A DNA stretch of 64,000 nt from Selaginella moellendorffii (Eukaryota; Streptophyta; Lycopodiopsida; Selaginellales; Selaginellaceae): positions 472,078 through 536,077 of the forward strand of contig NW_003314262.1 in NCBI RefSeq assembly GCF_000143415.4, given 5' to 3'. The notes under the pieces are model-generated. The model did no database searches, had not been told where the DNA came from, and saw only the letters and a program-made list of their open reading frames with translations. A program made the translations under genes and the position numbers. Below, in pieces: positions 33,501 through 44,006 of this stretch; positions within the stretch are counted from its first letter, which is position 1, and each line of letters starts with the position of its first letter.

Positions 33501-34198
33501 CACTTCTCCCTTGGTTGGTCTTACCTCTTGTCAAAAAGCGACTGATCTCCCTCTCGGCGGCGGCTTGCAAAGGGAGCTGGAACTTAAACACAGTGTCCTC
33601 AAACGTCCCACGAATGATCTTGGCGGTGGAATTCGTTTGGATTCCATACGCGATCACGTTTGGCTGCCGTTCTTCCAGATGAAGAGCTCCAGGACACTGC
33701 AATGGATGCGCGAGGAGCCATCTATCCACGTCGTCCGGGGTAGCAAAGCCCAATGTCTACGATCGAAGAGAGAGCCATTCGCTAAATAACTAAAGCTATG
33801 AAGCTATGAAGCTATGGAGGAAGAAATCTTACCTTGGACGGTGGTATCGGACGCCCGGGATTGTTCCGCAATATTTCCAGCACGATCCGAGCTGCGGTAG
33901 CGCTGGAATTCCCACTCCACACGAAATCGTAGCACGGATCCCTCATGAAATACCCGGTCTCGCAAGGAACGATCGGCGAGATCGCCGTTGCCGGAGGAGA
34001 CTTGACGTCCCTGTAGGAAGTAGTCCCTCTTCTACTCGCCTGGATCGCTTGATCCACGCCAAAGATGAGCAGCACGAACAAGAACGCCGAGGAGAAGTGG
34101 ATTATCGTGGAGCGCTTGCGCCGCAGCGAAAGCATGATATTCTTGTAGAAGAGCGCCGAGAACTGGCGCCGGAAGAGCCATAGCACCGGCGTTTCCAT
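30513..34198 (-). CDS. Half-size ABC transporter, subfamily A (ABCA), 16 exons
   Basis: Sixteen exons from 34198 to 30513 sum to 938 aa in frame. An N-terminal hydrophobic segment, a large extracytosolic loop, and a cluster of six or so membrane spans (residues ~200-480) precede one nucleotide-binding domain: Walker A GANGAGKTT at 560-568, signature YSGGMKRRLS at 661-670, Walker B VLYLDEP at 681-687 and the H-loop His717 (LTTHSMEEAD). A C-terminal regulatory region contains LGLTTLEDVFLNIAK. One membrane domain plus one NBD at about 940 aa matches plant half-size ABCA (former ATH) proteins, which probably pair up; lipid or fatty-acid transport at the ER is known for Arabidopsis ABCA9. Substrate here unknown. 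Introns are mostly 48-75 bp. Divergent from the gene at 34344. Confidence 0.93.
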
Positions 34199-34343
34199 CG
34201 ATCACGCTAGAGGAGGAAAGATCTTTTCAGCATTCTAGCATTGTCTGCTGACAGGAGAATCTTTCCTCTCTCTCTCTTTTCCTGTGGATGCCGAAGAACC
34301 CTAATCGATCGAGCTTCTAGGTAGATAGGTGGGAAATATTTCC
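34199..34343. promoter_or_regulatory. Divergent promoter with telo-box
   Basis: 145 bp between opposing start codons, with AACCCTAA at 34298-34305 and a CT run at 34266-34280. Confidence 0.5.
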
Positions 34344-35545
34344 ATGGCGGAGCTGCATAGCCGCGCCTTCCGTGCGGATTCCTCAGCGGCCAAGCGCGTC
34401 ACGATCGGGCTTCCATTCCTCGCCATCGCAGCGTTCACGATTCTTGTGATTGGGCATCTTGTGAAGCGGAGAAATCCCGGTAGGCATTCTTGCCCTCTTT
34501 TCCTTCTCACTTCCTCCTTCGTGCGTGCCTCAAATCTTCTCCTTGACGTGTGGCCTACGACATGCTAGCGAAGAATGCCGACAGCCTCTGACTCTTCTTA
34601 GCGATTAACCTCGTGGAATTTTCCATTACTCCCTTTGTTTGACATTTTAGTTCTAGGCAACGTGGTCTTTGAAGTTTTTGTTTCTTTTTTTTCTTCCTGG
34701 CCTTGCTGTTTGTTCCTGATCGTCCGTGATCTTCCGTGAGCTCTGTGGACTTTTTCTTGTTCCTAAGAAACCACCTGTGTCTACCATAGATGAGTTTGAG
34801 GCTTTTCCTTGAGTTTCTTGGTCGATCGATCCGCTGACTTTTTAAAGCTATCAGGTGGCAAGCGTTTGGGTGGAGCAAACAACACAACAGGCCAACACGC
34901 TCCAGAAGAAAATGGTGACGGGGTCGCGGATGACGATGATACTGAGACGCAGTGCTTGGAAATCCCCGGGAGTATCGAAGAGCTCCGTGCTCGACGAATA
35001 CGGGCAATGGAGAAGCGGCTTGCGAGAGGCAGCAAGTCGAACGATCCAGGTTCAGCGAGATTAACTCCTCTAGGAACCATGTTAGCCATTTCCAGAAAGG
35101 TGCCTTCGCTCTTTGTTTGCCGAGTTAGTGTCTTTAATCGTGCTCTGCCGCAGATTGACGAGCTCGAGAAGCAGGTTGCGAGTTTTCTCGACTCCAGTTC
35201 TCAAGTCCAGCAAGTTTGCGCTTGTTCTTGTTTTCTTTTTTTCTAGAGTTTTCTGACTCGTGATCTTTGGTTACCGCAGCATAGATGCGAAGAACTGGTG
35301 GAGAATTTGAAAAGTTTGCAAATAGAAATCGACGCTGTCAGTGTAAGCACATACCCTTGTGTGGATTCATCCATTAACAAAGCGAAGTTATATTCCAGAG
35401 CGATGAGGCTGTGCGGGAACACAGGAAAATACAATCTTGTCGCGTGGAATCTCTAATGCAGGTAAGTTTCTACATTTCTCGATTTGGGTTGTATAAGTAG
35501 CTAAGTTGCTAAACTCCTTAGGAACTACAACACAGTAAACAGTGA
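34344..35545 (+). CDS. Small single-pass membrane protein with coiled coil, unknown function
   Basis: Exons 34344-34479, 34855-35099, 35154-35213, 35280-35342, 35399-35461 and 35522-35545 give 196 aa. A membrane span at residues ~21-40 (IGLPFLAIAAFTILVIGHLV) is followed by an acidic linker, a basic helix (ELRARRIRAMEKRLAR), and a coiled coil to the C-terminus. I do not recognise the family. The open exons, splice sites and the position head-to-head with ABCA support a real gene. The end of exon 3 could be 9 nt earlier. Confidence 0.6.
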
Positions 35546-35655
35546 CGATCAGTCGAAGTCTTCTTTACACTTTTGAGAATCATCCGCTCCTACGATCGTA
35601 TGAACCTGTGGGAAGAAGAGTAGTGTAAGCAAATCCTCGTAGCTTAAAGATTGAC

Positions 35656-36226
35656 TCAACTGTGTGCCGGGATGTTGTGAACCCAGACTTTGGTTCCAGG
35701 CAAGATGAACGCATCGTTTCTTATCTGCTCGCCGATAGCGTCTCTCAAGTAGCACCAGTCCACCTTGTTGGCTAGAATCTCCGCGGCCGTGGTTTTGCCT
35801 TGGGGATCGATGGGAATTTTCGCTATGAGCTCGTCGTCGGCGTTGTGGACGAGCGCGCAATCGCAGTCCTGGTGATGTACTCCAGCCGGTTGGAATGGCG
35901 ATCGTCTCACGGTGTATGGCACTGTTTGATCCAGAGAAAAAAAAAATCAGTTTTTGATCGAGCAAAAGAGGAGCTTTCTTTGCGATACCTCGAGCGTAGA
36001 GAATCGTCCCGCGAGGGACGATGTCGTTGGCCCGGAAGACGCGACCCTGGCCATCGACGAGATCGCGCCGAGCTCCATAGCCCCAAGTTTCTTGGATGAT
36101 TTTGGCGGGCTTTCCTTCTGGAGGGAAGGAGTAGAGCAAGGCGCACTTGGGATTTGGAAGCATTACCCTCACCGTGTCGTAATCCGGCTCCTCGTTCGCA
36201 TTCAGGATCCTCCAATCGTTCCCCAT
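35656..36226 (-). CDS. Conserved-looking protein of unknown function (167 aa)
   Basis: Exon 1 36226-35989 and exon 2 35921-35656 (67-bp intron with a T/C-rich tract). The soluble product has no signal peptide or membrane span. Notable features are MLPNPKCALLYSFPPEGKP, a Cys pair in HHQDCDCALV, and KVDWCYLRDAIGEQIRND. The Cys/His content might bind metal, but no known motif fits. Convergent with the gene ending at 35545 (110 bp between stops). The 5' end is 158 bp from the SEC20 stop. Confidence 0.6.
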
Positions 36227-36384
36227 TTCTTTGTTCGTTTCGGGCTCGCGCTTGCCCTAGATTTTAAATCACATTTGCCGCGAAACCAAGCTCCTCGATC
36301 GCCACCGTTCAAACTAGGGCATTTCAAATTTCAAATAAATTACATTTGCCGCGACGCAATCGCCACCGTCCAAGCTTAGATGAT

Positions 36385-37588
36385 TTAGAGCTCGTCTTGG
36401 TACACAATAGGATGAGAGGGAGGAGCGAACTTCTTGACTCTCTGGGGGATAAATCTCCTCTTCAAGATATATGCACAGACCATGATGAAGAACAGAGCTC
36501 CAACGATTAGTATGAGCCTACACAAGGAGAAACGCACAGATTTTAAGCAGCAAAGTAGAACGAAAGAACTAAGTCGTGAGTCTGTTTGATCGATCACCTG
36601 TCTAGAACGTCATGGCGAGTCAGAACGGAGAGAAGACGTCTTGTCGTCTGGAACAGTGATGTTTGGCCTGAATACTCAGACTCGGTTTTGTAAAGCATGG
36701 TGCTCGAGTGATCTGGATGAGAATTTAGCGAAGTTTAGACACCATAGATTGGATGGAAAACTCACCAAGAGCTGACAAAGTCGTCGATCCCCGATCGATT
36801 TCCTATGGTTGGAAAGAGAAAATATGATTGATTTGAGCAGAAAATTGAGATTTTAGAACCAACCTGAACCATCAATTGTCTCGTTCGTCTCAATGTTTCC
36901 GTGACGTTTTCGGCAGCGGCAGCCATTCCTGCTTGAGTCCTGAGGTTGCAAAACATTATTATCTTTCAAAAGGACTACACTGACTGACTTACTCAAGATT
37001 TCGTCGTCTTAGCGTCCCCTCTTTACCACCAGAGAGTAACATCTCTCTCTGACGTAGCAACAGGCTATCAAAGAAAGATTTTTTCGCAAGCAAGAAGAAA
37101 AGAATACCTCTTCGTTTGCAGATTTTCCTATGTTGGACTTGGCTCGTAGATTAGCACTCCGGAGACTCAATCTCAATCTAGAGGCAAGGATCAGATCGAA
37201 CAAGAGGCAAAGGAAACAAGAAAAGTTACAAAAAAATACTTACGCTTCATACTCGTCCTTAAAATTTGATAGCAAGAGCTCGTAACCCTCGCTAGCCTCT
37301 TCACTGATGGAAAAAAAAATTCATTCTCTTTCTCGCAGCTAAAACTATGATTCCTTTCCCCTACCTTGGGTGCTGTGGAATGAGAACCTCCATGTTTCCC
37401 ATTAGCGATCGAATTGCCGCCAGGGAATCCTGCGCGAGCGCATTGAGACGCGGGAGAGACCTAGCGTCACCAACGGATCTACAAGCGGCGACGGCATCGA
37501 TCTTGCTCTTGGCATCCCTGCGCATTCCCTCCCAGTCCCTCTCGATCTTCTCCAGCGCGCGCAGCACTGCCGCTTCATCCCCCTCCAT
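36385..37588 (-). CDS. SEC20: SEC20 (Qb-like ER SNARE) ending in QDEL
   Basis: Exons 37588-37365, 37303-37244, 37177-37108, 37048-36993, 36939-36864, 36802-36766, 36712-36598 and 36517-36385 encode 256 aa. The N-terminal region is helical and binds tethering factors in homologues. The SNARE/linker core carries TLRRRNLE and VTETLRRTRQLMVQ, typical of Sec20/BNIP1. A C-terminal membrane anchor (residues ~213-231) and a ~25-residue lumenal tail finish with Q-D-E-L at 253-256. Sec20 acts in Golgi-to-ER COPI vesicle fusion with Use1, Sec22 and Ufe1/SYP81. Yeast Sec20 also ends with a lumenal HDEL. Exon 4 start (37048) was chosen over 37064 because only it keeps the frame. Confidence 0.92.
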
Positions 37589-37639
37589 TGACAAAGAAAA
37601 TTTAGGGTTCTAGCCAGAAATTTTAGGGGTTTAGATACC
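37589..37639. promoter_or_regulatory. 51-bp divergent start-to-start region with telo-box
   Basis: SEC20 (minus) and the gene at 37640 (plus) start 51 bp apart; TTTAGGGTT lies at 37601-37609 and TTTTAGGGGTTTAG follows. Confidence 0.5.
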
Positions 37640-38591
37640 ATGGCGTCGTTGGCGATGGCATTCTCCTCCAGCTTCGATGGAGCCGGCCGGGTCTCGAGGA
37701 TTTTGCGATCGAGATCGGCAGTAGAGCGCTCGATCAGCGCCGCCAGGCCATGCGGTATGTCAAGCTCTAGTATAAGGGGTCTGCATTCTCACAATGTAGC
37801 AAGAATCTCGAGAATCGCCGCGCGAAGAGAGGAAGAAGAAGAGCCGCAGGAAGAAGAAGATTACGAGCTGCTGACGCTTGAGAAGCTGCGAGAACAGCGA
37901 AATCTCATGAACGATATCATGAAGAGGAAAGTGAGGGTCTACAAGAAGAAATTTAAGCGGCGAGAGGCCAGGGAGCAAGGCACTGTGGAAGAGCAATTTG
38001 TGTCCACTTTCGATAGGCTGGAGCCATTCTTTGAGGACGAGAAGCCGTCGGAAGGTATGAAGCAGCTGCTGGCATTGGTGGAATCAAGTCGAGCGTTTGA
38101 CGAGCCTCCTCCGCCGAAGTACCAAGTTCCACAGTGGCTCCAAAACGCTGGTGTGATCACATTATACGCACTCTTCTTATACGTGAGACTTTTCCTTGTT
38201 TCTCTTGGATTGCTGCTCATTCTTTCTTCGGTTTTTTCCTGTTGTGGTTTTCAGGTTGTGGTTTACGTAAATGAAGTTCTCGACGACTATGACGAGCGAA
38301 AGGCTCTTGAGAAGGAAGCTGCGATGGCCGATAAGGGCGAGGATCTAGAGAAAGCTAAGAAGAGCATGGAGAAGAGCCTAGAGAGCGAGTTTAACGTAGC
38401 GGCGGGGCGAGTTGGAACCACTGCGGAGAACCAAAGAAACGTACAGAAGGAGCCCAACGTGCTGGAGAGATTCTCTCAGGTAACATAGCATTCAGCTTAA
38501 CGCTCATAGTGGTTTTTCGTTTCAGACCATCCAGTTGTGGCTACGGTCTCTTTGGTTTAGCATCCTCGGGAAGTGGAAAGGGCGATCTTAG
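37640..38591 (+). CDS. Predicted organelle-targeted single-pass membrane protein, unknown function
   Basis: Exons 37640-38182, 38255-38479 and 38526-38591 give 277 aa. The N-terminus (MASLAMAFSSSFDGAG, Ser/Arg/Ala-rich to ~60) looks like a plastid or mitochondrial transit peptide. Acidic and basic coiled-coil stretches follow (EEEEEPQEEEDYELL, MKRKVRVYKKKFKRR). A membrane span lies at about 171-187, and another charged helix (DDYDERKALEKEAAMADKG) precedes a short Trp-rich end. Intron 1 (72 bp) is in frame and free of stops, so its retention would add 24 hydrophobic residues; clean GT-AG ends and the pyrimidine-rich 3' end favour splicing. Family not recognised. Confidence 0.65.
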
Positions 38592-38832
38592 CAGAATTGT
38601 AGCTTAGGTGCGTTGCTGCGATGATATTTATCTTGAAGCTAACATCCATTTCATGGCAGGACTGGACTCTCCTTTTGTTTTCTTAGAGTGCATGTACATT
38701 GACAGGGAAGAATGCAATCTTGTTCGCATTTTCAGAGATGTTGCGAACGTTCTTTTAACTTCTATCCAGCTCTTCGCTCACAGTGGGCGTAAGGTACGTC
38801 ATTTTATTTGTATTCATGCTTGTGTTTGTCAT

Positions 38833-40485
38833 TTACAACGTGTTTATGTAGACTTCGGGGGGAAGACGCCGGTTTGCCACTGCGATAAGCGGATGTTTTC
38901 TTGCGACGATCACCCCTTGTCTCTCCTCCATGTTCATGGTGCTGCCGTCAGGAAGGGCCCAGTGAAATGCTTGCACCAGCCGTGCAAGAGTGAGCTCTAC
39001 CATGCACAGTGCGAGAGACATCCCCACGCACATCCTCCTGCCTGCTCCAAATGGTATGAGCTCGAAGTCGCAGCCTTTGACATCTATAGACGAGTTTATG
39101 AAGCGCTCGGGCATGAATTCTTCCGGTGAGTCCCATTGAGCTGGATCGCGTCCCATCGACCAAGCATTAATTAGAAGCCATGTTTTTGCCGGAATTGTGT
39201 AGCCTTTGAGAGTGCACGCTTCGATGGACTCGTGCGGTGCCATCATAGGAGCTGCTGGATGCAGTCGAAACGTCTCTTTGACCACAGCTTTGAGGTAGTG
39301 TAGATGATGAAGGTCATTCTCGTTCACCAGACGACTGTCACCAACAATGACATGAATCTCTTGCTGAACTTTTCTCAGGCAATCGGGATTTCTGATGAGC
39401 TCCGACAAGGCCCACTCGGTCGTAACTGCGGTGGTGTCTGTTCCTCCAGCAAGGATATCCTTCAGAGACGTAAGAGCGGTTTAGTTCTTATGAGAATTGC
39501 TTTGTGAGCTTACCAGGATCACGGCTTTTATGGCACTGTCCTCAATTCCGACCGACTGTAGGACGTCCACCAAGTCGCCAGATTTCACCTTTTCTTCTCG
39601 ATGGTCGTCGACAAGCCTCTGTAAGATGCAATCAATCTTTTTGCTTGTCGTTTTTAAACGTGGAATGTATCCTCCAGGGTCAAGCCGCTTGAGAAAAGGT
39701 ATGTAGTCGCCGAGATTGACTGCTCCCATCAACCGTACTGCCTCCAGGATCACGTTCAGTGGTTCTGCGTCTTCCGAGCACTCTCCATGACGGAACTTCT
39801 TGCCAATGGCCATGCGAGTTATAACATTCAAGGTGAGAGTTGAAAGCTCAATCTTCATGTTGAGGGGAACTTTGAGTTGTTCGGCCACTCTTTGCAGGAG
39901 ATTTTGAGTTTCCTCGAGCCTTGTGTTCTGGAAACTGGAGAGACGTTTTGAACTAAACAGCTCCGTCGTGCAAATCTTCCTCATTTCCCTCCAGTAGGGA
40001 CCATATTTGCAGCAAGAGATGTTCTTCGAGTTGTAGCACAGGCTTTGCGGGGAAATGAGAACAGGCCTCGACGCAAAGACGCGATCGTAAGACGTAAGGA
40101 TTTCTTTTGCTGCTTTCTTGGATGAAATGACGATGGCTGTTTTGTTTCCCAGCTTAATGGTCATTATGGGACCGAACTTGTGCGAAAGCTTGTGGAATGA
40201 CTGGTGTGGGAGCTTGAGAAGAAGATGGAGGTGGCCAACAATTGGCAGTGCCATCGGTCCCGGAGGCAGCCTCAATCGAGACTTGAGCATCAGCCACCAT
40301 GAAACAGATATTACAGCAGTCAGAATGCAAGCGAAGGTGAGCAAAAACCAATTCATTTGAGTGCCGGGACTTGTGGACAGATGATCAAGAGCCTGACAGG
40401 CAACTACAAGCAAGGTGAAAAGAAGTGAACCTATGACAAACACAAAAGTCCCTGGAAGCTTCATCTTGCAGCAAGAGGTGGGCAT
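38833..40485 (-). CDS. Cytochrome P450, CYP71 clan (A-type), two exons
   Basis: Exon 1 40485-39514 and exon 2 39459-38833 give 532 aa, the usual A-type layout with one phase-0 intron just before the I-helix. Two hydrophobic N-terminal stretches (residues ~10-32 and ~43-65) and the proline hinge LPPGPMALPIVGHL anchor it in the ER. The I-helix motif AGGTDTT is at 328-334, ExxR at 386-389, PERF at 441-444 and the haem loop FGAGRRMCVG with ligand Cys468. A haem-thiolate monooxygenase using P450 reductase; substrate unknown, probably specialised metabolism. CYP family number cannot be assigned by eye. The second Met in exon 1 (40461) is an alternative start. Confidence 0.93.
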
Positions 40486-40776
40486 TTGCTTGTCAATTTA
40501 TAGTAGATTGAAGTCTTCGAATGTAATGCTTCTATTTTGTCTCAGTAAGAATTCATCGAGTCATGAGCGGGAAGTCAGTCAGATCCAACTTTCCAGGTCA
40601 CGAGGTCAAGAGACGTTTAAGCACGACACAGGTGACAGAGAAATACTGTCATTGTGATGAATCGATATTACTCTTTCGAAACGCAAGTTCATGAGATCGA
40701 CTTGACTCGCTTCAAGTTACAATGACATGATCGTTTTGATCATTTTGTCAAGAACGTCAAGCGTGACACACTGGTT

Positions 40777-41674
40777 CTAGGACAGGCATGGAAGCTCCAC
40801 TGTGGTGAAGGAGAAAATTCCAACATGTCCACCTTGGACCGTCGCAAACTTAACTGGTACTTTGCTTCCCCGTTCCAAAGTGTTAACTTGGTTCTTGGTT
40901 GGAGCAGTCCTACAAGATCTGGCACGCTGGTATCAAAGTTTCGAGAAGAGTTCCAAGGATCTTACCTCGAGACACAGAGGCTGAAAAGCGGGACTCCAGG
41001 TGATGTCTTTCTAAACTGGCTGTTTGGAGCGTAGACGTCAAAGACCAACTTGAGAGAAGAAGAAGAATGATCATCTCTTTCTCTGTCGATCGATTCGGGT
41101 TCTTCCTTGGCCGTCCAATCCACATTGTGGCGAGAGACGACATAGCCAAGAGCTTTGAAATGCGAGTAGACGTTGTAAGCGTCCATCGAGCAGCCATTCT
41201 TTTCCACTCCCAGAAGCTCGAGAACTTCGTGGAGATCCATCGTTCTTCCTTGCAAAGTGAGAATGAGACATCCTTGCTCCACAAGATAGCTGGACCAAAA
41301 GATTTGAAGATCATTCAATCGAAAAGAATTTTTTTTTTTATATTGCTTACATGGTTTCTTCCACATTGCATAGCAGCGAAGAACTCCGAATCACTCCAGT
41401 CGTGTTCCAGATTTTTCCTCTTGGATTTGCGACTCGAGCCATTCCAATCCGACCATCCCACTCTGCCGTGGATGCATCCTTCCTAGAGAAACCAATCTAT
41501 ACCAAAAATCTCTACTGAAAATCGAGAGAACCTCACGATCACAGTCGGTCCTGGAACATCGAACAAATCCTCGGCGCGTTTCCTCGCTGCGATCCACTCC
41601 TGGCGCTTAGCTGGTGCGAACAAACGCCGGATCCACGATTGGATCCACGCACGGATCCACGAGAAAAGGAGCAT
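40777..41674 (-). CDS. SEN54: tRNA-splicing endonuclease subunit Sen54 (TSEN54)
   Basis: Exons 41674-41532, 41482-41351, 41289-40966 and 40918-40777 give 246 aa. Family marks are KDASTAEWDGRIGMARV with KIWNTTGVI (Sen54 N-terminal domain), MDLHEVLELLGV, YNVYSHFKALGYVVSRH, FDVYAPNSQFRKTSPG, and a C-terminal strand-rich end GHVGIFSFTTVELP. Sen54 is a structural partner of the Sen2 nuclease in pre-tRNA intron removal. The acceptor of exon 4 was set at 40919 rather than 40927, because only this frame gives the conserved VPVKFATVQGGHVGIFSF end. Compact compared with animal TSEN54 (>500 aa), as in other plants. Head-to-head with the glycosyltransferase, only 34 bp between starts. Confidence 0.88.
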
Positions 41675-41708
41675 TGCTCTCAAGAACCCTAATTTTTGTA
41701 AAATCCCA
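41675..41708. promoter_or_regulatory. 34-bp divergent start-to-start region with telo-box
   Basis: SEN54 starts at 41674 (minus) and the glycosyltransferase at 41709 (plus). AACCCTAAT sits at 41686-41694 between them. Confidence 0.5.
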
Positions 41709-43889
41709 ATGCTAGTCTCGACATGGATTGTGGGAATGGCGCTCGTCCTCGCCTCGCTCTACGCCACTCACAGGATCGGTCTGCCGCACGGCCGCAATCT
41801 CCAGCTCCAGTCCACAAATCCAGCGCTGAATCTCACCATTTTTGCAGCTCCATCCAGCATCGAAGCCCCAGTGCAGCGCCTGGCGCTCCATTCGTGGCTG
41901 GATCTCGTCCCGCCGCCCTGTGTGGTGCTGCTGGGATCGGATCCATCGCTGCATCGAGTGGTTTCTTCCCTTGATCAAGAGCATTGCATCTCGGTTGAAT
42001 CAAACGTGGATTCTACGTAAGTTGTTGCGAAATTTTTTGGGAAGAGTGTTCTAAGGATCTTTACAGAATGTAGCTTCCAGGGAGTGCCATTCTTCCACTC
42101 GATGGTCGCGAGAGCTCGATCAGCCAGCTCGGGAGTAGTAGTTCTCGTTGATCCGGACGTTGTTCTTCCTCCCAGCCTCACCAAAGTTCTTAGTCATGTC
42201 AGGAGCCTCCAGCATCGTCACTGGCTCATGGTTGCCACGTCCAAGACACTGCCTGGATCTTCTCTCGCGATCGACAAGCTTCACCAGGTAAGAATCTTCT
42301 TCTTCTCTATGGTTTCCTTCTTCAGCGATCTCAATTTGATGAAGGTGGAGGACTATGTCAGCAAGAATGGTCGCTGGTCCGAGTGTGGTGGAGTAAAACT
42401 CTGGGCTTGGAATCCATCCCAGGTACCACTTCACGCTGGTGTTCTTCCACCTTTTCGGTATGGAGCTGGCTTCCACAACCAGTGGATGCTAAACGAGGCC
42501 ATAGCATCAGAGCTGCGGGTGGTGATTGACGTGAGTGAAGCACTTGGAGCGTTCCAGATACTCTTGAACAACGACACAATCCAAGCACCACCATCGAGCA
42601 CCTGGGAAGTTGATGCCAATGCTCGACTAGCGAGAACTTACGGCTCCTACGCTTTCAAGCCACCACATTTCTCAAACCAGCCGGTAGCCAGGCTCTTCCC
42701 TTGTGGATCGCAGCTGTGCCATCAAAGCTGTGACGCTGGAGGGAGAAGCCAGGCCTTAATGACGAGTTTCCGGCGCTATGTCCACGAAAGTGAGAGTTCC
42801 TGCGGGAAACTTTCAGCTCCACAGCTAGATTGTTCTTCATCGCAGCACCAGGTTTCTGGAAATCTCTCTTCGATCACCAGTGGCTATTCGTACCAGCTCG
42901 AGTCATTGCTGCTCAAAGTTTCCAGTCCGGACAAGGTAGTGGTGCTCACTGTCGTAAGTCACAGCTACAGGGACATGCTAATGAGCTGGGTGTGCCGGCT
43001 TCGCCATCTCAACGTTACGAACTATCTGGTAGCCACCATTGACAAGGAAATGTACCAGTTCGGGATTCTACAAGTAAGTCACCCTCCTCCTCTGTTTATT
43101 TCTCTTTGCTCTTTGTGAAGTTCTAAGACTTGGAAAAACTCTATCGCAGGGATTGCCTGTATTTCGAACGGAGTCTGGGAGAAGTGATTCCAAGGATTGC
43201 ACGTTTGGAAGTAGCTGCTTTAAAACAGTGACCAAGTCCAAGTCTAGAACCGTGCTGCGAATTCTGGAGCTTGGCTACAGCGTTCTCTTCAGCGACGTGG
43301 ACGTGTATTGGTTTAGCAGCCCGATTCAAGAGCTCATGGCTTTCGGGCTGGGAGTTCTAGCAGCACAAACGGACGAGTACAATGAGAAAGGTATGGTACG
43401 TTTGGAAGTTTAGCTCTCATCTATATCACACTCTTTCCAGAAGCTGTTAATCTCCCTCGCCGACTGAATTCCGGCTTCTACTTCGCGTGGTCGGACAACG
43501 CCACCATAGTTTCCTTCCGCAAGATCGTGAAGCACGCCGCCAAGTCGAAGCTCTCGGAGCAGCCAAGCTTCTACGACGTTTTGTGCGGCGAGGATGGGAA
43601 GCACAGGAAAGGCAATTCTTCGTGTGTGGAGCCGGAGACCAATCTCACAGTCGAGTTCCTGGATCGCTGGCGGTATCCAAACGGAGCCTACAAGCTCATC
43701 TGGGACAGCAAAGACGTGAGAGGAACTTGCCAGAGACTTGGCTGTGTGATTCTCCACAACAACTGGAAGACCGGACACCAGCAAAAGATCGAGAGACAAA
43801 CGCGAGCAGGCTTGTGGGAGTATGACCCAGAGACGAGGATGTGCTCGAGAGCTTGGAAAAATCACGAAAACTCCAAGCATTTCTATTGA
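41709..43889 (+). CDS. Type II Golgi glycosyltransferase, nucleotide-diphospho-sugar transferase family (GT77-like)
   Basis: Exons 41709-42016, 42074-42287, 42345-43073, 43150-43390 and 43441-43889 give 646 aa. A single N-terminal membrane anchor (residues ~3-20) fits a type II Golgi protein. The N-terminal half carries a first GT-like region (VVVLVDPDVVLPP, LWAWNP). The C-terminal half is the nucleotide-diphospho-sugar transferase domain with FSDVDVYWF, whose DVD at 466-468 is the metal/sugar-nucleotide DxD, plus LNSGFYFAWSD and LHNNWKTG. The family includes plant cell-wall xylosyl/arabinosyl transferases; donor and acceptor are unknown. Exon 2 acceptor was placed at 42073 because the nearer AG (42066) gives an immediate stop. 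Confidence 0.83.
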
Positions 43890-44006
43890 ATGGTAGTTTA
43901 GTTAAAACGTGGTTAACGTTAACTGCCTTTTAGTTTATATAGGGAAAAGGTTAAGGATGCCTGGATTATAAAAGGATCCAATGTTGTAGAAACCCTTGTC
44001 TCTCAG

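Noticed and set aside
38608-39129. 173-aa plus-strand frame
   Set aside because: Antisense shadow of the P450 second exon and its 3' region.
40740-40776. Longer SEN54 C-terminus ending at 40740
   Set aside because: It uses the acceptor at 40927 and loses the conserved strand-rich Sen54 end, which the acceptor at 40919 restores.
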